From: Pseudomonadota bacterium
Lineage (GTDB): Bacteria; Pseudomonadota; Gammaproteobacteria; Burkholderiales; Thiobacillaceae
NCBI GenBank assembly: GCA_021784115.1
Contig: JAJXTE010000008.1
Span: forward strand, 1 to 39,547
DNA: 39,547 bases
Reading direction: 5' to 3'
A program made the translations under genes and the position numbers. Positions 1 through 16,288 of this stretch are shown here, one piece after another (positions within the stretch are counted from its first letter, which is position 1; each line of letters opens with the position of its first letter). The notes below the pieces were generated by a model. It saw only the letters and a program-made list of their open reading frames with translations, had not been told where the DNA came from and ran no database searches.

Positions 1-632
1 CGGAACTTGATGTGACGCTCGAAGATTTCGGACAGCGCCTGGGTGCGCGCTTCCATCAGCGTGTTGCCGGCCGACATGCCGTTGCTGACGTAGAGGTTGC
101 CGATGAGGTTGACCGGGAAATACACGGTCTTGTTATCGCGCAGCCGCTGGTAGGGGATGGCGCAGATGCCGCGTTCGGCGTTGCCGGAGTTGAGGTCGAT
201 CAGCTGGTCGGCGCGCACGCCTTCGTCCGGGTTGTAGAGGCCATGCAGCACAGGGGTGAGCAGGTCGGCCGGCCAGGCATCGTCGCCGCCGTCGAGCGCA
301 AACCAGCGCTCGTCGGGGTGGTGGACGTAGCTGCGCTTGGCGATTGTCTCGCCCAGATAGAAATGGGTCCAGAAATAATTGGTCGACAGCCGCTCGAAGA
401 ATTCGCCCAGCGCGCTCGCCCGCGCGGCCAGCTCCGAGGCACCCTTGCCGTTGGTGAACAGGAGCGGGCAGTCGCGGTCGCGGATGTGCACCGACCACAC
501 GCCTTCCACCGGGTTGAGCCAGGAGCGTTCCTCGATGTGGAAGCCCAGCGCATCGAGCTTGGACTGCAGGGTGGCGATCGACGCTTCGAGCGAGGCGTCC
601 TTGCCGGGGATGAAGTGTTCGGTGGCTTGCAT
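1..632 (-). CDS. ycaO: YcaO-family protein, N-terminal part (runs off the window)
   Basis: An open frame on the minus strand starts at the ATG at 632 and stays open to the window edge, giving about 210 residues of the N-terminal part. Translating it gives the hallmarks of Escherichia coli-type YcaO: FIPGKDASLE near the start, then SWLNPVEGVWSVHIRD, FTNGKGASELAA, LGEFFERLSTNYF, and IGNLYVSNGMSAGNT followed by EARTQALSEIFERHIK. YcaO proteins are ATP-dependent enzymes; the E. coli protein is linked to beta-methylthiolation of ribosomal protein S12. The glutamates of the NGKG...GEFFER and SEIFER segments fit the ATP/Mg-binding core of the family. I chose 632 because homologues begin a few residues before FIPGKD; an in-frame ATG at 668 would add 12 unlikely residues. 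No Shine-Dalgarno is visible. The C-terminal half lies outside the window, so domain completeness cannot be judged. Confidence 0.88.
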   Translation of the reverse strand, partial: MQATEHFIPGKDASLEASIATLQSKLDALGFHIEERSWLNPVEGVWSVHIRDRDCPLLFTNGKGASELAARASALGEFFERLSTNYFWTHFYLGETIAKRSYVHHPDERWFALDGGDDAWPADLLTPVLHGLYNPDEGVRADQLIDLNSGNAERGICAIPYQRLRDNKTVYFPVNLIGNLYVSNGMSAGNTLMEARTQALSEIFERHIKF

Positions 633-736
633 GAGGAGGATGCTGCGGGGAGGGGGACATGACAGCATAAGCGATGCGTCAAGTCCGGCGTAAAATGAAG
701 GGCGTCTATCCGTTCCCAGCCTGCCATTGCCGATCC

Positions 737-1405
737 ATGTTCAGCCGGTTTGCCCTGTGTGTGCTGTCGTCCTGCCTGGTGTGCTCAGGCCCGGTGACCG
801 CGGGCGCGCAAACGTTTGGTCTGGACGCCGAACCGGCAGCGTTGGCTCCCCGGCCGCAGGCCGAGTGGGTGCGACAGGCACAGGCGCTGGAAAAGCAGGG
901 TGACTGGCCGGGTCTGCTGGCATGGGGGCAAAGCTGGGCGCAGGCCGATACGAAGAATCCGCTTGCCTGGTTTGTGCAGGGGCGCGCGCTGGGGGAACTG
1001 GGACGATTTTCCGAAGCGATCACGGCATATCGACACAATCTCCGCCTGGCGCCGGGCGATGTGCTGGCCCGCAACAACCTGGGCAATGCCTATCGTGACA
1101 GTGGCCGCACGCGCGAGGCCATGGAGGCCTATCGCACCGCGGTGGAGGCTGACCCCGACTACGTCCAGGCCTGGCACAACCTTGGGCTGATGTTTTATCT
1201 GGCACGAGGCGAGGCGGGCGTGGCGCAGGCGCTGCAAAAGCTGCACGCCATCGACCCGCAACTCGCGGAAGTCTGGCGCGCGCTGGCGGTCGAGTATTCG
1301 ATCACGCAGGATCCGCGCGTCGCGCGCGAAGCGGTACGGGTGTTGCGCGGCCTGAGCAAAGCCCAGCGCGCGCGAATGTTCGGGATTCTGTTCGAGGAAG
1401 GCTGA
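737..1405 (+). CDS. Exported TPR-repeat protein
   Basis: A 222-residue protein. Residues 1-26 look like a signal peptide (basic MFSR, a hydrophobic stretch, then AGAQ), so it is probably periplasmic. LSSC near residue 13 is lipobox-like, but it sits early and is followed by more hydrophobic sequence. The middle holds about three tetratricopeptide repeats: one around NPLAWFVQGRALGELGRF, one around NLGNAYRDSGRTREAMEAY, one around AWHNLGLMFYLARGEAG. TPRs bind partner proteins and have no enzymatic activity. I chose the ATG at 737 because it places the signal peptide at the N terminus; the frame is open back to 674, but the extra residues are not signal-like. It is divergent from ycaO and convergent with the SenB-type gene, with a 26-bp gap. 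The function is unknown. Confidence 0.75.
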   Translation: MFSRFALCVLSSCLVCSGPVTAGAQTFGLDAEPAALAPRPQAEWVRQAQALEKQGDWPGLLAWGQSWAQADTKNPLAWFVQGRALGELGRFSEAITAYRHNLRLAPGDVLARNNLGNAYRDSGRTREAMEAYRTAVEADPDYVQAWHNLGLMFYLARGEAGVAQALQKLHAIDPQLAEVWRALAVEYSITQDPRVAREAVRVLRGLSKAQRARMFGILFEEG

Positions 1406-1431
1406 GTTGGTCGCCTGCGACGCGCCCGGCG

Positions 1432-2391
1432 TCACGTCGAGCCTTGCTCGAACTCCGCTACCGCCTGGCGCAGGCGGCTGGCCTCCTGCTCGGGCCGCAT
1501 GAGGTTCCGCCGCTGGCGCGCGTGGTTGACCAGCTCGCTGTAGAAATCGGGGTCGGTCTCGGACATCGACAATAGCCTGGCCAGTTGCCGCTCGTCGCCC
1601 ACCGGGAAATATCCGGGGTAGTCCTCGCCCAGCATGCCGATGTTGCCGGGCATGTGCGACGCCAGTACCGGCACGTCGGCCGCCAGCGCTTCGCAGATCA
1701 CGTTGGCGCCGCCTTCCATCACCGAACTGATGACCATCAGATGCGCGCGCGCCAGGCGTTTCAGCACCGTCTTGTGCGGCACGTCGCCGAGCCAGTGCCA
1801 GCGGGGCAGTTTGCTTTGAGCCATTTCCGCCGTCTCGACCATGTCGTCGGAGAGGGCGCCACCCAGATGTGTCACCTGGATGCGCGAATGGTCGGGCAGG
1901 TAGGCGGTTGCCAGCGCCACCCGGAAGGGATCCTTTTCCGTGCGCAGGTGGCCGATCACCAGCACCTCGAAGGCTTGGGGGGGCGAGGGCAGTCGGGCAA
2001 TGTCGGGCGCGGACTGATAGATCACGCGCGTCTTCGCGGCCAGGTGCGCCGCCAGTTCGTCGGGCCCACGCTCCTGCAGCACAAGGATGCGGTGCGCCAA
2101 CTCAAGCGCTTGCTGGGCATCGCGGTCTTCGTGGATGTCGCGATAGAGGTCGGTGCCGGTCAGCGCCAGCAACAGGGGGCGGCTCGGAAAGCGCTCGGAA
2201 AAGGCGCGGATAGACGCAAAACTGCGCCGCGCGTGCAGTACCAGCATCAGGTCGGCGGGGCGGCCATCCCATTCCACCTGCGTTCGCACCGCGTGGCCGG
2301 CTTCGCGCAGAAAGCGCGCCCAGCGCGCGGCGGTGTGCCAGTTGCCGTTGCGATGTTCGCGGCCATACGGGGTGATGAGGGCAATGCGCAT
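1432..2391 (-). CDS. senB: SenB-type glycosyltransferase (TIGR04348, selenosugar synthase family)
   Basis: A 319-residue GT-B-like protein with the pattern I associate with family TIGR04348: ITPYGREHRNGN at the N terminus, ADLMLVLHARRS, LALTGTDLYRD, RVIYQSAPDI, VIGHLRTEKDP, EGGANVICEALAADVPVLAS and the distinctive DYPGYFPVGD. The family includes SenB of the selenoneine pathway, which makes a selenosugar from UDP-N-acetylglucosamine and selenophosphate. The usual partners are SenA (EgtB-like) and SenC (SelD-like), and neither is in this window, so the selenium role here is an inference from family membership. I chose the ATG at 2391 because MRIALITPYG matches the expected N terminus; the open frame continues to 2592 but would overlap the divergent methyltransferase gene. 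Start codons of the two divergent genes are only 45 bp apart. Confidence 0.75.
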   Translation of the reverse strand: MRIALITPYGREHRNGNWHTAARWARFLREAGHAVRTQVEWDGRPADLMLVLHARRSFASIRAFSERFPSRPLLLALTGTDLYRDIHEDRDAQQALELAHRILVLQERGPDELAAHLAAKTRVIYQSAPDIARLPSPPQAFEVLVIGHLRTEKDPFRVALATAYLPDHSRIQVTHLGGALSDDMVETAEMAQSKLPRWHWLGDVPHKTVLKRLARAHLMVISSVMEGGANVICEALAADVPVLASHMPGNIGMLGEDYPGYFPVGDERQLARLLSMSETDPDFYSELVNHARQRRNLMRPEQEASRLRQAVAEFEQGST

Positions 2392-2436
2392 GGCTGAAGT
2401 GTACGCCTGCCCGGACGAATCACGGATAATCGGCGG

Positions 2437-3237
2437 ATGGCCGAAATGCCCATCACCTCGCGCGACAACCCGATCTTCAAGCGGCTGAAAAAGCTCGCCG
2501 AATCGGCACGCGCGCGGCGCGAATCCCGAATGTGCCTGCTCGATGGCGAGCACCTGCTCACGGCGTATGTGGAGGCTGGCGGCGAGCCGCATACGCTGGT
2601 GCGAGCAGCCTCGTTCGAGGGTTGGCGGATTGAACGCCTGACTGGGCGCACCCTGTGTGTCAAAAGCATCGTGTTGCCCGACGTCCTGTTCGCCGAACTG
2701 TCACCGGTCGCCACGCCCACCGGCGTGCTCGCCGAGGTCCCCTGGCTCACCCCGCCTGCCAGCCACGCCACGCCGCTCGTCATCGTGCTGGAAGACATCC
2801 AGGACCCCGGCAATCTCGGCGCCATGCTGCGCACCGGCGCGGCGGCGGGCGCCACGCTGGCCGTGCTGTCGAAAGGCTGCCATGACCCATGGTCGCCCAA
2901 GGCACTGCGCGGCGGGCAGGGCGCACAATTCGTGCTGCCGATGCAGCAGGGCGTCGATCTGGTGACGTGGCTGCAGGGTTTTTCCGGGACGAGCGTTGCG
3001 CTCGCGCTGGCCGAGGACGGCGACCTCTATGCGCTCGATCTTGACGGTCCGCTCGCCCTTGTCGCCGGCAACGAAGGAGCGGGCTTGTCGGCGCCGGTGT
3101 GCGGCGCCGCGACGCGGCGTGCGCAGATCCCGATGTCCGGCCGGATCGAGTCGTTGAATGCGTCGGCAGCCCTTGCGGTGGCGGTATTCGAGGCGGTGCG
3201 GCAGCGCCGGCGACAGCCCGGCCGGCGCCGATCCTAG
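2437..3237 (+). CDS. TrmH/SpoU-family RNA 2'-O-methyltransferase
   Basis: A 266-residue SAM-dependent RNA ribose methyltransferase of the SPOUT class. An N-terminal substrate-binding region (about 1-100, with SRDNPIFKRLKKLA) precedes the knotted catalytic domain. The three SpoU motifs are visible: motif 1 at 118-132 (LEDIQDPGNLGAMLRT), motif 2 at 208-217 (LVAGNEGAGL) and motif 3 at 238-246 (ESLNASAAL), with the motif-1 Arg and motif-3 Asn kept. This architecture resembles 23S rRNA 2'-O-methyltransferases of the RlmB/TsnR type, but the target nucleotide cannot be read from sequence. The C terminus is a basic tail ([12 protein letters not shown]). The ATG at 2437 or the one at 2446 could be the start. 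Its stop codon overlaps that of convergent ppsR inside a CCTAGG palindrome. Confidence 0.85.
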   Translation: MAEMPITSRDNPIFKRLKKLAESARARRESRMCLLDGEHLLTAYVEAGGEPHTLVRAASFEGWRIERLTGRTLCVKSIVLPDVLFAELSPVATPTGVLAEVPWLTPPASHATPLVIVLEDIQDPGNLGAMLRTGAAAGATLAVLSKGCHDPWSPKALRGGQGAQFVLPMQQGVDLVTWLQGFSGTSVALALAEDGDLYALDLDGPLALVAGNEGAGLSAPVCGAATRRAQIPMSGRIESLNASAALAVAVFEAVRQRRRQPGRRRS

Positions 3238-4010
3238 GGGTGGCGCAGTCGCGCCGCGATTTCCTCAACCGACATGCGTGTCGTATCGAGGACAGGAAGG
3301 GCATGGCGTGCGAATAGCCGCTCGGCGGCGGTGAGTTCGTCCCGGGATTGCGTCAGGCTGGCATAGCGGCTGTCGGGGTAGCGCGCCTGGCGGATGGCGG
3401 CGAGGCGTTCCGGCGACAGCGTCAACGCCCGCAGCCGGGGCAGGTGGGCGAGCAGCACGCCGGGCAGGCTCTGCTGCTCCAGGTCTTCCGGCGTGAGCGG
3501 ATAGTTGGCCACGCGCAGGCCGTATTGCAGGGCGAGATAGAGCGCGGTTGGGGTCTTGCCGACGCGCGAGACACCGACCAGGATCAGGTCGGCCTGGCCG
3601 AGCCGCTCGGGGTTGAGGCCGTCGTCCAGATTGAGCGCAAAGTTGACCGCATCCATGCGTGCCTCATAGTCGGGTGCCATGCCATGGGTGTGGCCGCCGC
3701 TGGGCGTGGCGCTCTGGCCGATCGCCGTTTCGACGGCCGGGCCGATCAGGTCGAACACGTCGAACAGGCTGAGCCCGGCCTGGCGAAACGGCACGCGCAG
3801 CGCGGGATCAGTCAGGGTGGAGAACGTCAGGGCACGGGACACGGCCGCAATGCGCGCGGCGGCGGCCCGGGCTTTGTCCGGGCTGTCGACGAAGGGCAGC
3901 GTAATCAGGCTAAACTCGAGACGAGGAAACTGCGCCAGCACGCTCTTGGCGACGGACTCGACCGTCACGCCGGTGTGGTCGGACACGCAAAATACGTTGT
4001 AATCGTTCAT
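3234..4010 (-). CDS. ppsR: PEP synthase regulatory protein (kinase/pyrophosphorylase, DUF299)
   Basis: A 258-residue bifunctional regulator that inactivates PEP synthase by ADP-dependent threonine phosphorylation and reactivates it by phosphate-dependent pyrophosphorolysis. The N terminus ([18 protein letters not shown]) and the P-loop-like GVSRVGKT at 146-153, followed by [11 protein letters not shown] and [10 protein letters not shown], are characteristic. It is slightly shorter than the E. coli protein (277). I chose the ATG at 4010 because AGGTGA lies about 6 nt upstream; an in-frame GTG at 4019 is the alternative. It is divergent from its own target gene, ppsA, with only 11 bp between the start codons, so each gene's promoter must lie inside or close to the other's coding sequence. 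Its stop overlaps that of the convergent methyltransferase gene. Confidence 0.93.
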   Translation of the reverse strand: MNDYNVFCVSDHTGVTVESVAKSVLAQFPRLEFSLITLPFVDSPDKARAAAARIAAVSRALTFSTLTDPALRVPFRQAGLSLFDVFDLIGPAVETAIGQSATPSGGHTHGMAPDYEARMDAVNFALNLDDGLNPERLGQADLILVGVSRVGKTPTALYLALQYGLRVANYPLTPEDLEQQSLPGVLLAHLPRLRALTLSPERLAAIRQARYPDSRYASLTQSRDELTAAERLFARHALPVLDTTRMSVEEIAARLRHP

Positions 4011-4021
4011 GGAGTTCACCT

Positions 4022-6361
4022 ATGTCTGCAGACTATATTGTGCCGCTGGATGCCCTGTCGATGGCGGACGTGCCGCGCGTGGGCGGCAAGAACGCGTCGC
4101 TCGGCGAGATGATCCGTCATCTGTCGGGCGCGGGTGTCAAGGTGCCGGGCGGTTTTGCGACGACGGCCGAGGCGTTCTGGGACTTTCTGGACCATAACGA
4201 TCTTCGCGCGCGCATCGACGCGCGGCTGGAGCCGCTCGACGTTGCGGACGTGACGGCGCTGGCGCAGGCGGGCGCCGAGATCCGTTCCTGGCTGGAGGCG
4301 GCCAGCCTGCCGCCGGCGCTGGAAGCCGGCCTGCGCACCGCGTATGCGGCGCTCGGCGACACGGTGTCGGTGGCCGTGCGCTCGTCGGCCACGGCCGAGG
4401 ACCTGCCCGACGCCTCGTTCGCCGGCCAGCAGGAAACCTATCTGCATGTGCGCGGCGCGGACGACGTGCTCCTGTACGTGAAGAAGGTGTTCGCCTCGCT
4501 CTACAACGACCGCGCCATCGCCTACCGCGTGCATCACGGCTTTGCCCACGCAGGCGTGGCGCTGTCCGCCGGCATTCAGCGCATGGTGCGCTCCGACATC
4601 GCCTGCTCCGGCGTGCTGTTCACGCTGGATACCGAATCCGGATTTCGCGACGTGGTGTTCATCACCGCAGCCTACGGCCTGGGCGAGACGGTGGTGCAGG
4701 GGTCGGTCAACCCGGATGAGTTCTACGTGCACAAGCCGATGCTGGCGCGGGGCTTCCCCGCCGTGGTGCGGCGCGAGCTCGGCGAAAAAGCCGTTCACAT
4801 GGTGTGGCGCGACGGTGCGACCGTGATCGAGGACACGCCGCCTGAGCTGCGGCGGCAGTTCGCGTTGAACGATGCCGAGGTGCTTGAATTGGCCCGCCAG
4901 GCGATGCAGATCGAGCGGCACTACGGCCGGCCGATGGACGTGGAATGGGCAAAGGACGGTGAAACCGGCGAACTGTTCATCGTGCAGGCGCGCCCGGAAA
5001 CCGTGAAGGCGCGCAGCGCGGGCAGCATTGAGCGCTATGTGCTGAAGGACACCGGCGAGGTGCGCATCAGCGGCCGCGCCATCGGCCAGAAGATCGGTTC
5101 CGGTGCCGTGCGCGTGATCGCCAGTCCGGCGGAAATGAACCGCGTGCAGCCGGGCGACATCCTGGTCACCGACATGACCGACCCCGACTGGGAGCCAGTG
5201 ATGAAGCGTGCGGCGGCGATCGTCACCAACCGCGGCGGCCGCACCTGTCACGCCGCCATCGTCGCGCGCGAACTGGGCATTCCCGCCGTGGTCGGCGCGG
5301 GCAATGCGACCACGGTGCTCAAGGACGGCGAAGCGGTGACCGTGTCGTGCGCCGAGGGCGACACGGGCCGGGTCTATGCCGGCAGGCTGCCGTTCGAGGT
5401 GGAGACGCTGGAAAGCGAGACGCTGCCCGAGCCGCCGGTCAAGCTCATGATGAACGTCGGCAACCCCGAACGCGCCTTCGAGTTCGCGCAGATTCCGAAC
5501 CATGGGATCGGGCTGGCGCGACTGGAGTTCATCATCGCGCGCATGATCGGCGTGCACCCGCTAGCGCTGCTCGACTACGCCGGCCAGACGCCTGCGGTGC
5601 GCGACGAGATCGACGCGCGCACGACAGGCTATGCCGATCCCGTGTCGTTCTACATCGACAAGCTGGCCGAGGGCATCGCCACGCTGGCGGCCGCGTTCTG
5701 GCCGCAGCCGGTGATCGTGCGGCTGTCCGACTTCAAGTCCAACGAATACGCCAATCTCGTCGGCGGCGAACGCTACGAGCCGAAGGAGGAAAATCCCATG
5801 CTGGGGCTGCGCGGCGCGGCGCGTTACGTGTCGACGCTGTTCCGTCCGGCGTTCGAACTGGAATGCCGGGCGCTGAAAAAGGTGCGCGAGACGCTGGGCT
5901 TTACCAACGTCGAGGTCATGATTCCCTTCGTGCGCACGGTGGAGGAATGCGCGGCGGTGGCCGGGCTGCTGGCCGCCAATGGCCTCAAGCGCGGCGACAA
6001 CGGCCTGCGGCTGATCATGATGTGCGAGATTCCCTCCAACGTGTTGCTGGCCGACGACTTCCTGCAATACGTCGACGGCTTTTCGATCGGCAGCAACGAC
6101 CTGACCCAGCTCACCCTCGGCATCGACCGCGATTCCGGGCTGGTGGCCGGCGGCTTCGACGAGCGCAACCCGGCGGTGAAAAAGCTGCTGGCCGAAGCGA
6201 TCGCCGCGTGCAGGCGGCAGGGCAAATACGTCGGCATCTGCGGTCAGGGGCCGAGCGACCATCCCGACCTGGCCGACTGGCTGGTGGAACAGGGGATCGG
6301 CTCGATTTCGCTCAATCCGGACACGGTGGCGGCAACCTGGCGCCGGCTGGCAAGTCATTGA
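4022..6361 (+). CDS. ppsA: Phosphoenolpyruvate synthase
   Basis: A 779-residue enzyme converting pyruvate, ATP and water to PEP, AMP and phosphate, the gluconeogenic entry step. The order is an N-terminal ATP-grasp domain ([48 protein letters not shown]), the phosphohistidine domain ([21 protein letters not shown], catalytic H410) and the C-terminal PEP/pyruvate barrel ([61 protein letters not shown]). The length is near that of E. coli PpsA (792). GGAG at 4011-4014 is 7 nt before the ATG. It is paired divergently with ppsR, which fits control of PpsA by reversible phosphorylation of a threonine next to the catalytic histidine; T408 in GGRTCH fits that site. Confidence 0.96.
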   Translation: MSADYIVPLDALSMADVPRVGGKNASLGEMIRHLSGAGVKVPGGFATTAEAFWDFLDHNDLRARIDARLEPLDVADVTALAQAGAEIRSWLEAASLPPALEAGLRTAYAALGDTVSVAVRSSATAEDLPDASFAGQQETYLHVRGADDVLLYVKKVFASLYNDRAIAYRVHHGFAHAGVALSAGIQRMVRSDIACSGVLFTLDTESGFRDVVFITAAYGLGETVVQGSVNPDEFYVHKPMLARGFPAVVRRELGEKAVHMVWRDGATVIEDTPPELRRQFALNDAEVLELARQAMQIERHYGRPMDVEWAKDGETGELFIVQARPETVKARSAGSIERYVLKDTGEVRISGRAIGQKIGSGAVRVIASPAEMNRVQPGDILVTDMTDPDWEPVMKRAAAIVTNRGGRTCHAAIVARELGIPAVVGAGNATTVLKDGEAVTVSCAEGDTGRVYAGRLPFEVETLESETLPEPPVKLMMNVGNPERAFEFAQIPNHGIGLARLEFIIARMIGVHPLALLDYAGQTPAVRDEIDARTTGYADPVSFYIDKLAEGIATLAAAFWPQPVIVRLSDFKSNEYANLVGGERYEPKEENPMLGLRGAARYVSTLFRPAFELECRALKKVRETLGFTNVEVMIPFVRTVEECAAVAGLLAANGLKRGDNGLRLIMMCEIPSNVLLADDFLQYVDGFSIGSNDLTQLTLGIDRDSGLVAGGFDERNPAVKKLLAEAIAACRRQGKYVGICGQGPSDHPDLADWLVEQGIGSISLNPDTVAATWRRLASH

Positions 6362-6390
6362 ACCGGCCGCGTCATCGCACCGCCTTGTCA

Positions 6391-13829
<7,439 letters not shown>

Positions 13830-13860
13830 TTTCTGAACCAGGAGCGAGCAGGGAACAGAC

Positions 13861-14730
13861 ATGCAAAAAGTAAAAAAAGCCGTATTTCCGGTGGCCGGCC
13901 TCGGCACCCGCTTTCTGCCGGCCACCAAGGCCAGCCCCAAGGAAATGCTTCCCATCGTCGACAAGCCGCTGATCCAGTATGCGGTCGAAGAGGCGATGGA
14001 CGCAGGCATCACCGACATCATCTTCATCAGCAGCCGCACCAAGCGGACCGTCGAGGACCATTTCGACAAGGCCTATGAACTGGAGACCGAACTGGCCGCG
14101 CGCGGCAAGAATCGCGATCTGGAGCTGGTGCAGTCGATCCGGCCGACCGGCGTCAACTTCATCTACATCCGCCAGGCCGAAGCGCTCGGGCTCGGCCATG
14201 CCGTGCTGTGCGCGCAGCCGGTGGTCGGAAACGAGCCCTTCGCCGTCATCCTCGCCGACGACCTGATCGACGGCAGCCCGGCGGTGATGAAGCAGATGGT
14301 CGACCAATACGACTACTACCAGTGCTCGGTGCTCGGCGTGCAGCAGGTCGCGCCCGAGGAAACCGCATCCTACGGAATCGTCGACGCCACCCCCATGGCC
14401 GAGCGCGTGTCGCGGGTGAATGCCATCGTGGAGAAGCCCAAGCCCGCGGATGCCCCGTCCAACCTCGCAGTGGTCGGCCGCTACATCCTAACCCCGCGGA
14501 TCTTCCACCATATCCAGCACCTGACGCCCGGCGCCGGCGGCGAACTGCAACTCACCGACGCCATCGCGGCGCTGCTGAAGGAGCAGCAGGTGCTGGCCTA
14601 CGCCTTCGACGGCGTTCGCTACGACTGCGGCAGCAAGCTCGGTTATCTGCAGGCCACGGTGGAATATGCGCTGAAGCACAGCGAAGTCAGCGAAGACTTC
14701 GGCGCGTATCTCAAATCCCGCATCTGCTGA
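13861..14730 (+). CDS. galU: UTP-glucose-1-phosphate uridylyltransferase
   Basis: A 289-residue nucleotidyltransferase making UDP-glucose from UTP and glucose-1-phosphate for surface polysaccharides and lipopolysaccharide core. It has the family signatures [20 protein letters not shown] at 9-28, [46 protein letters not shown] and the C-terminal [18 protein letters not shown]. The length is usual for bacterial GalU. AGGGAA about 6 nt before the ATG serves as ribosome binding site. It follows ligA by 31 bp and may be the last gene of the plus-strand run. The convergent nnr gene stops one base beyond its own stop. Confidence 0.96.
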   Translation: MQKVKKAVFPVAGLGTRFLPATKASPKEMLPIVDKPLIQYAVEEAMDAGITDIIFISSRTKRTVEDHFDKAYELETELAARGKNRDLELVQSIRPTGVNFIYIRQAEALGLGHAVLCAQPVVGNEPFAVILADDLIDGSPAVMKQMVDQYDYYQCSVLGVQQVAPEETASYGIVDATPMAERVSRVNAIVEKPKPADAPSNLAVVGRYILTPRIFHHIQHLTPGAGGELQLTDAIAALLKEQQVLAYAFDGVRYDCGSKLGYLQATVEYALKHSEVSEDFGAYLKSRIC

Positions 14731-14731
14731 A

Positions 14732-16144
14732 TCAGGGGGTCGGGGTCCCGCCATGCAGCCAGACCGCCGCTTCCAGGGCGTCTCCCGCGCCCATTCCCTG
14801 ACCCAGTAATGCGGCCGCCATGCCGGTGAGGCGGTCGCCCGAACCCGCCTGGGCGAGCCAGGGGCCGCCGCTGGTGTTGATGGCGTAGCGGCCATCGGGA
14901 TGGGCGATGACGGTGCCGGCGCCTTTCAGCGCGACGTGGGCGCGGTATTGCGCGCTGAGGCGTTGCGCCGCTTCGATGCGGCCAGCCTGGACGGCGGTAG
15001 TGGCCGTGCCGAGCAGACGCGCCGCTTCAGCGGGATGGGGGGTGAGCAGGGTCGGGTGGTCGCGGTGGGCTACCTGGCGGGCCAGGTCGGGATCGCCGGC
15101 CAGCAGATTCAGCGCATCGGCATCCAGCACCAGCGGGCAGGGCGCGGCCAGTGCGGCTTCCAGCACTGCATGCGCGCGCGGGCTTTGCCCCAACCCCGGT
15201 CCGACCGCCAGCACGTCGAGGCGTGCAGTCACCAGATTTTCCGGCAGGGCAAACATCAGCCGCGGCTCGCCGTAATCGACCGCGATTCGCGCGTCCAGCA
15301 CGCCCACGGTGACGCTGCCCGCGCCCGCGTGCAGCGCGGCGCGCCCGGCGATCAGGCTGGCGCCGACCATGCCGGTGTCGCCGCCGATGATGCCAACGTG
15401 GCCGTACAGGCCCTTGTGGCTGTTGCGCATCCGCGCGGGCAGGCGATGGCGCCTTTCCAGTTCCGTAAGCGCGAGGCCCGGTGTGGGGGGCAGCGCCGCC
15501 GGCTCGATGCCGAGCGTGTCGAGATGGAGTTCGCCTGTATAGTCCGGCCCGTCGGCGGTGAGGAGCCCGGGCTTGAGGCCGAGAAACGTCAGCGTGTGAT
15601 CGGCGCGCACGGCGCAGCCGCGGATTCGTCCGCTGTCGCTGTCGAGCCCGCTCGGCACGTCGAGCGCCAGCCTGGGGCAGGCCATGCCATTGGCTTGCGT
15701 GATCCAGTGCGCTTCCACGCCGGCGATGTCGCGCTGCAGCCCAACCCCGAACAGGCCGTCGACGACGAGGCTGAAACGCTGCAGCGATGGGATATCGGCC
15801 AGCAGGGTGCCGCCGCTTTCGCGCCAGGCTGCCCAGGCGCGTGCGGCGTCGGGCGGCAGCCTTGCCGGGTCGGCGCGGCTGACGACGGTCACGCGGCAAC
15901 CTTGTTCAACGAGCCGACGCGCAGCGACCAGCGCATCGCCGCCGTTGTTACCGGGTCCGGCGAGGATCAGGACCGGGTCGCCCGATTCGCTGGCCAGCGT
16001 CCCCGCCAGGTCGGCGGCGACCGCGCCGGCCCTGTCCATCAGCGAAGTGCCGGGGTGGGCGTCTGCCCAGTGCCGGTCGATTTCGCGGATGTCGGCGGCG
16101 GTATACAGCGGCGGCGAGACGAGAGCAGGCAGGGCGATCGGCAT
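14732..16144 (-). CDS. nnr: Bifunctional NAD(P)HX epimerase/dehydratase
   Basis: A 470-residue metabolite-repair enzyme that epimerises and dehydrates damaged NAD(P)H hydrates. The N-terminal epimerase domain (YjeF_N, about 1-210) has AADIREIDRHWAD, AGPGNNGGDALVAARRL, DGLFGVGLQRD and LALDVPSGLDSDSG. The C-terminal ribokinase-like dehydratase (about 225-470) has HKGLYGHVGIIGGDTGM, GLGQSPRA, LVLDADALNLL, TLLTPHPAEAARLLG, ALKGAGTVIA and AQAGSGDRLTGM. I chose the ATG at 16144; the frame extends to 16234 without homologous sequence. The protein ends at WLHGGTPTP, where homologues usually continue for about 25-30 residues, so the last helix seems to be missing. Its stop faces the galU stop with one base between. 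Confidence 0.93.
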   Translation of the reverse strand: MPIALPALVSPPLYTAADIREIDRHWADAHPGTSLMDRAGAVAADLAGTLASESGDPVLILAGPGNNGGDALVAARRLVEQGCRVTVVSRADPARLPPDAARAWAAWRESGGTLLADIPSLQRFSLVVDGLFGVGLQRDIAGVEAHWITQANGMACPRLALDVPSGLDSDSGRIRGCAVRADHTLTFLGLKPGLLTADGPDYTGELHLDTLGIEPAALPPTPGLALTELERRHRLPARMRNSHKGLYGHVGIIGGDTGMVGASLIAGRAALHAGAGSVTVGVLDARIAVDYGEPRLMFALPENLVTARLDVLAVGPGLGQSPRAHAVLEAALAAPCPLVLDADALNLLAGDPDLARQVAHRDHPTLLTPHPAEAARLLGTATTAVQAGRIEAAQRLSAQYRAHVALKGAGTVIAHPDGRYAINTSGGPWLAQAGSGDRLTGMAAALLGQGMGAGDALEAAVWLHGGTPTP

Positions 16145-16192
16145 GCGGCGGAAACCTGAAAATGGGCGTTCGATGCATCTTAAACCCGGTTG

Positions 16193-16206
16193 GTCCCGCC
16201 CGGGAC
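16193..16206. repeat. 6-2-6 palindrome in the nnr/DUF3330 intergenic region
   Basis: GTCCCG and CGGGAC flank a central CC, a perfect 6-bp inverted repeat between two divergent genes. It may be an operator or a chance GC-rich palindrome. Confidence 0.4.
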
Positions 16207-16228
16207 GCCGAACGATGCTGCCGGCCGC

Positions 16229-16256
16229 TTGCATGCGCGCAATGGCCGTCTAGACT
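16229..16256 (+). promoter_or_regulatory. Weak candidate promoter for the DUF3330-type gene
   Basis: TTGCAT at 16229-16234 and TAGACT at 16251-16256 are 16 bp apart. The expected start of transcription falls inside or next to the palindrome at 16261-16274. Matches to consensus are poor. Confidence 0.28.
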
Positions 16257-16260
16257 TCAG

Positions 16261-16274
16261 AGCATCCCGATGCT
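16261..16274. promoter_or_regulatory. Operator-like palindrome upstream of the DUF3330-type gene
   Basis: AGCATC and GATGCT flank CC, a perfect 6-2-6 palindrome just before the Shine-Dalgarno CAGGAG (16278-16283). The loop is too short for a good RNA hairpin, so a protein-binding site is the likelier reading. Confidence 0.35.
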
Positions 16275-16288
16275 TGCAGGAGTGTCCC

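Noticed and set aside
133-727. Minus-strand frames at 133-660 and 200-727
   Set aside because: The YcaO frame, which runs off the window, explains this DNA; both alternatives are Arg/Ser/Pro-rich shadows.
2392-2592. Upstream extension of the SenB-type gene
   Set aside because: It would run through the divergent methyltransferase gene, and the family N terminus begins at the ATG at 2391.
4016-5557. 513-codon open frame antisense to ppsA
   Set aside because: PpsA has all its motifs on the plus strand, and the antisense protein is low-complexity and His-rich.
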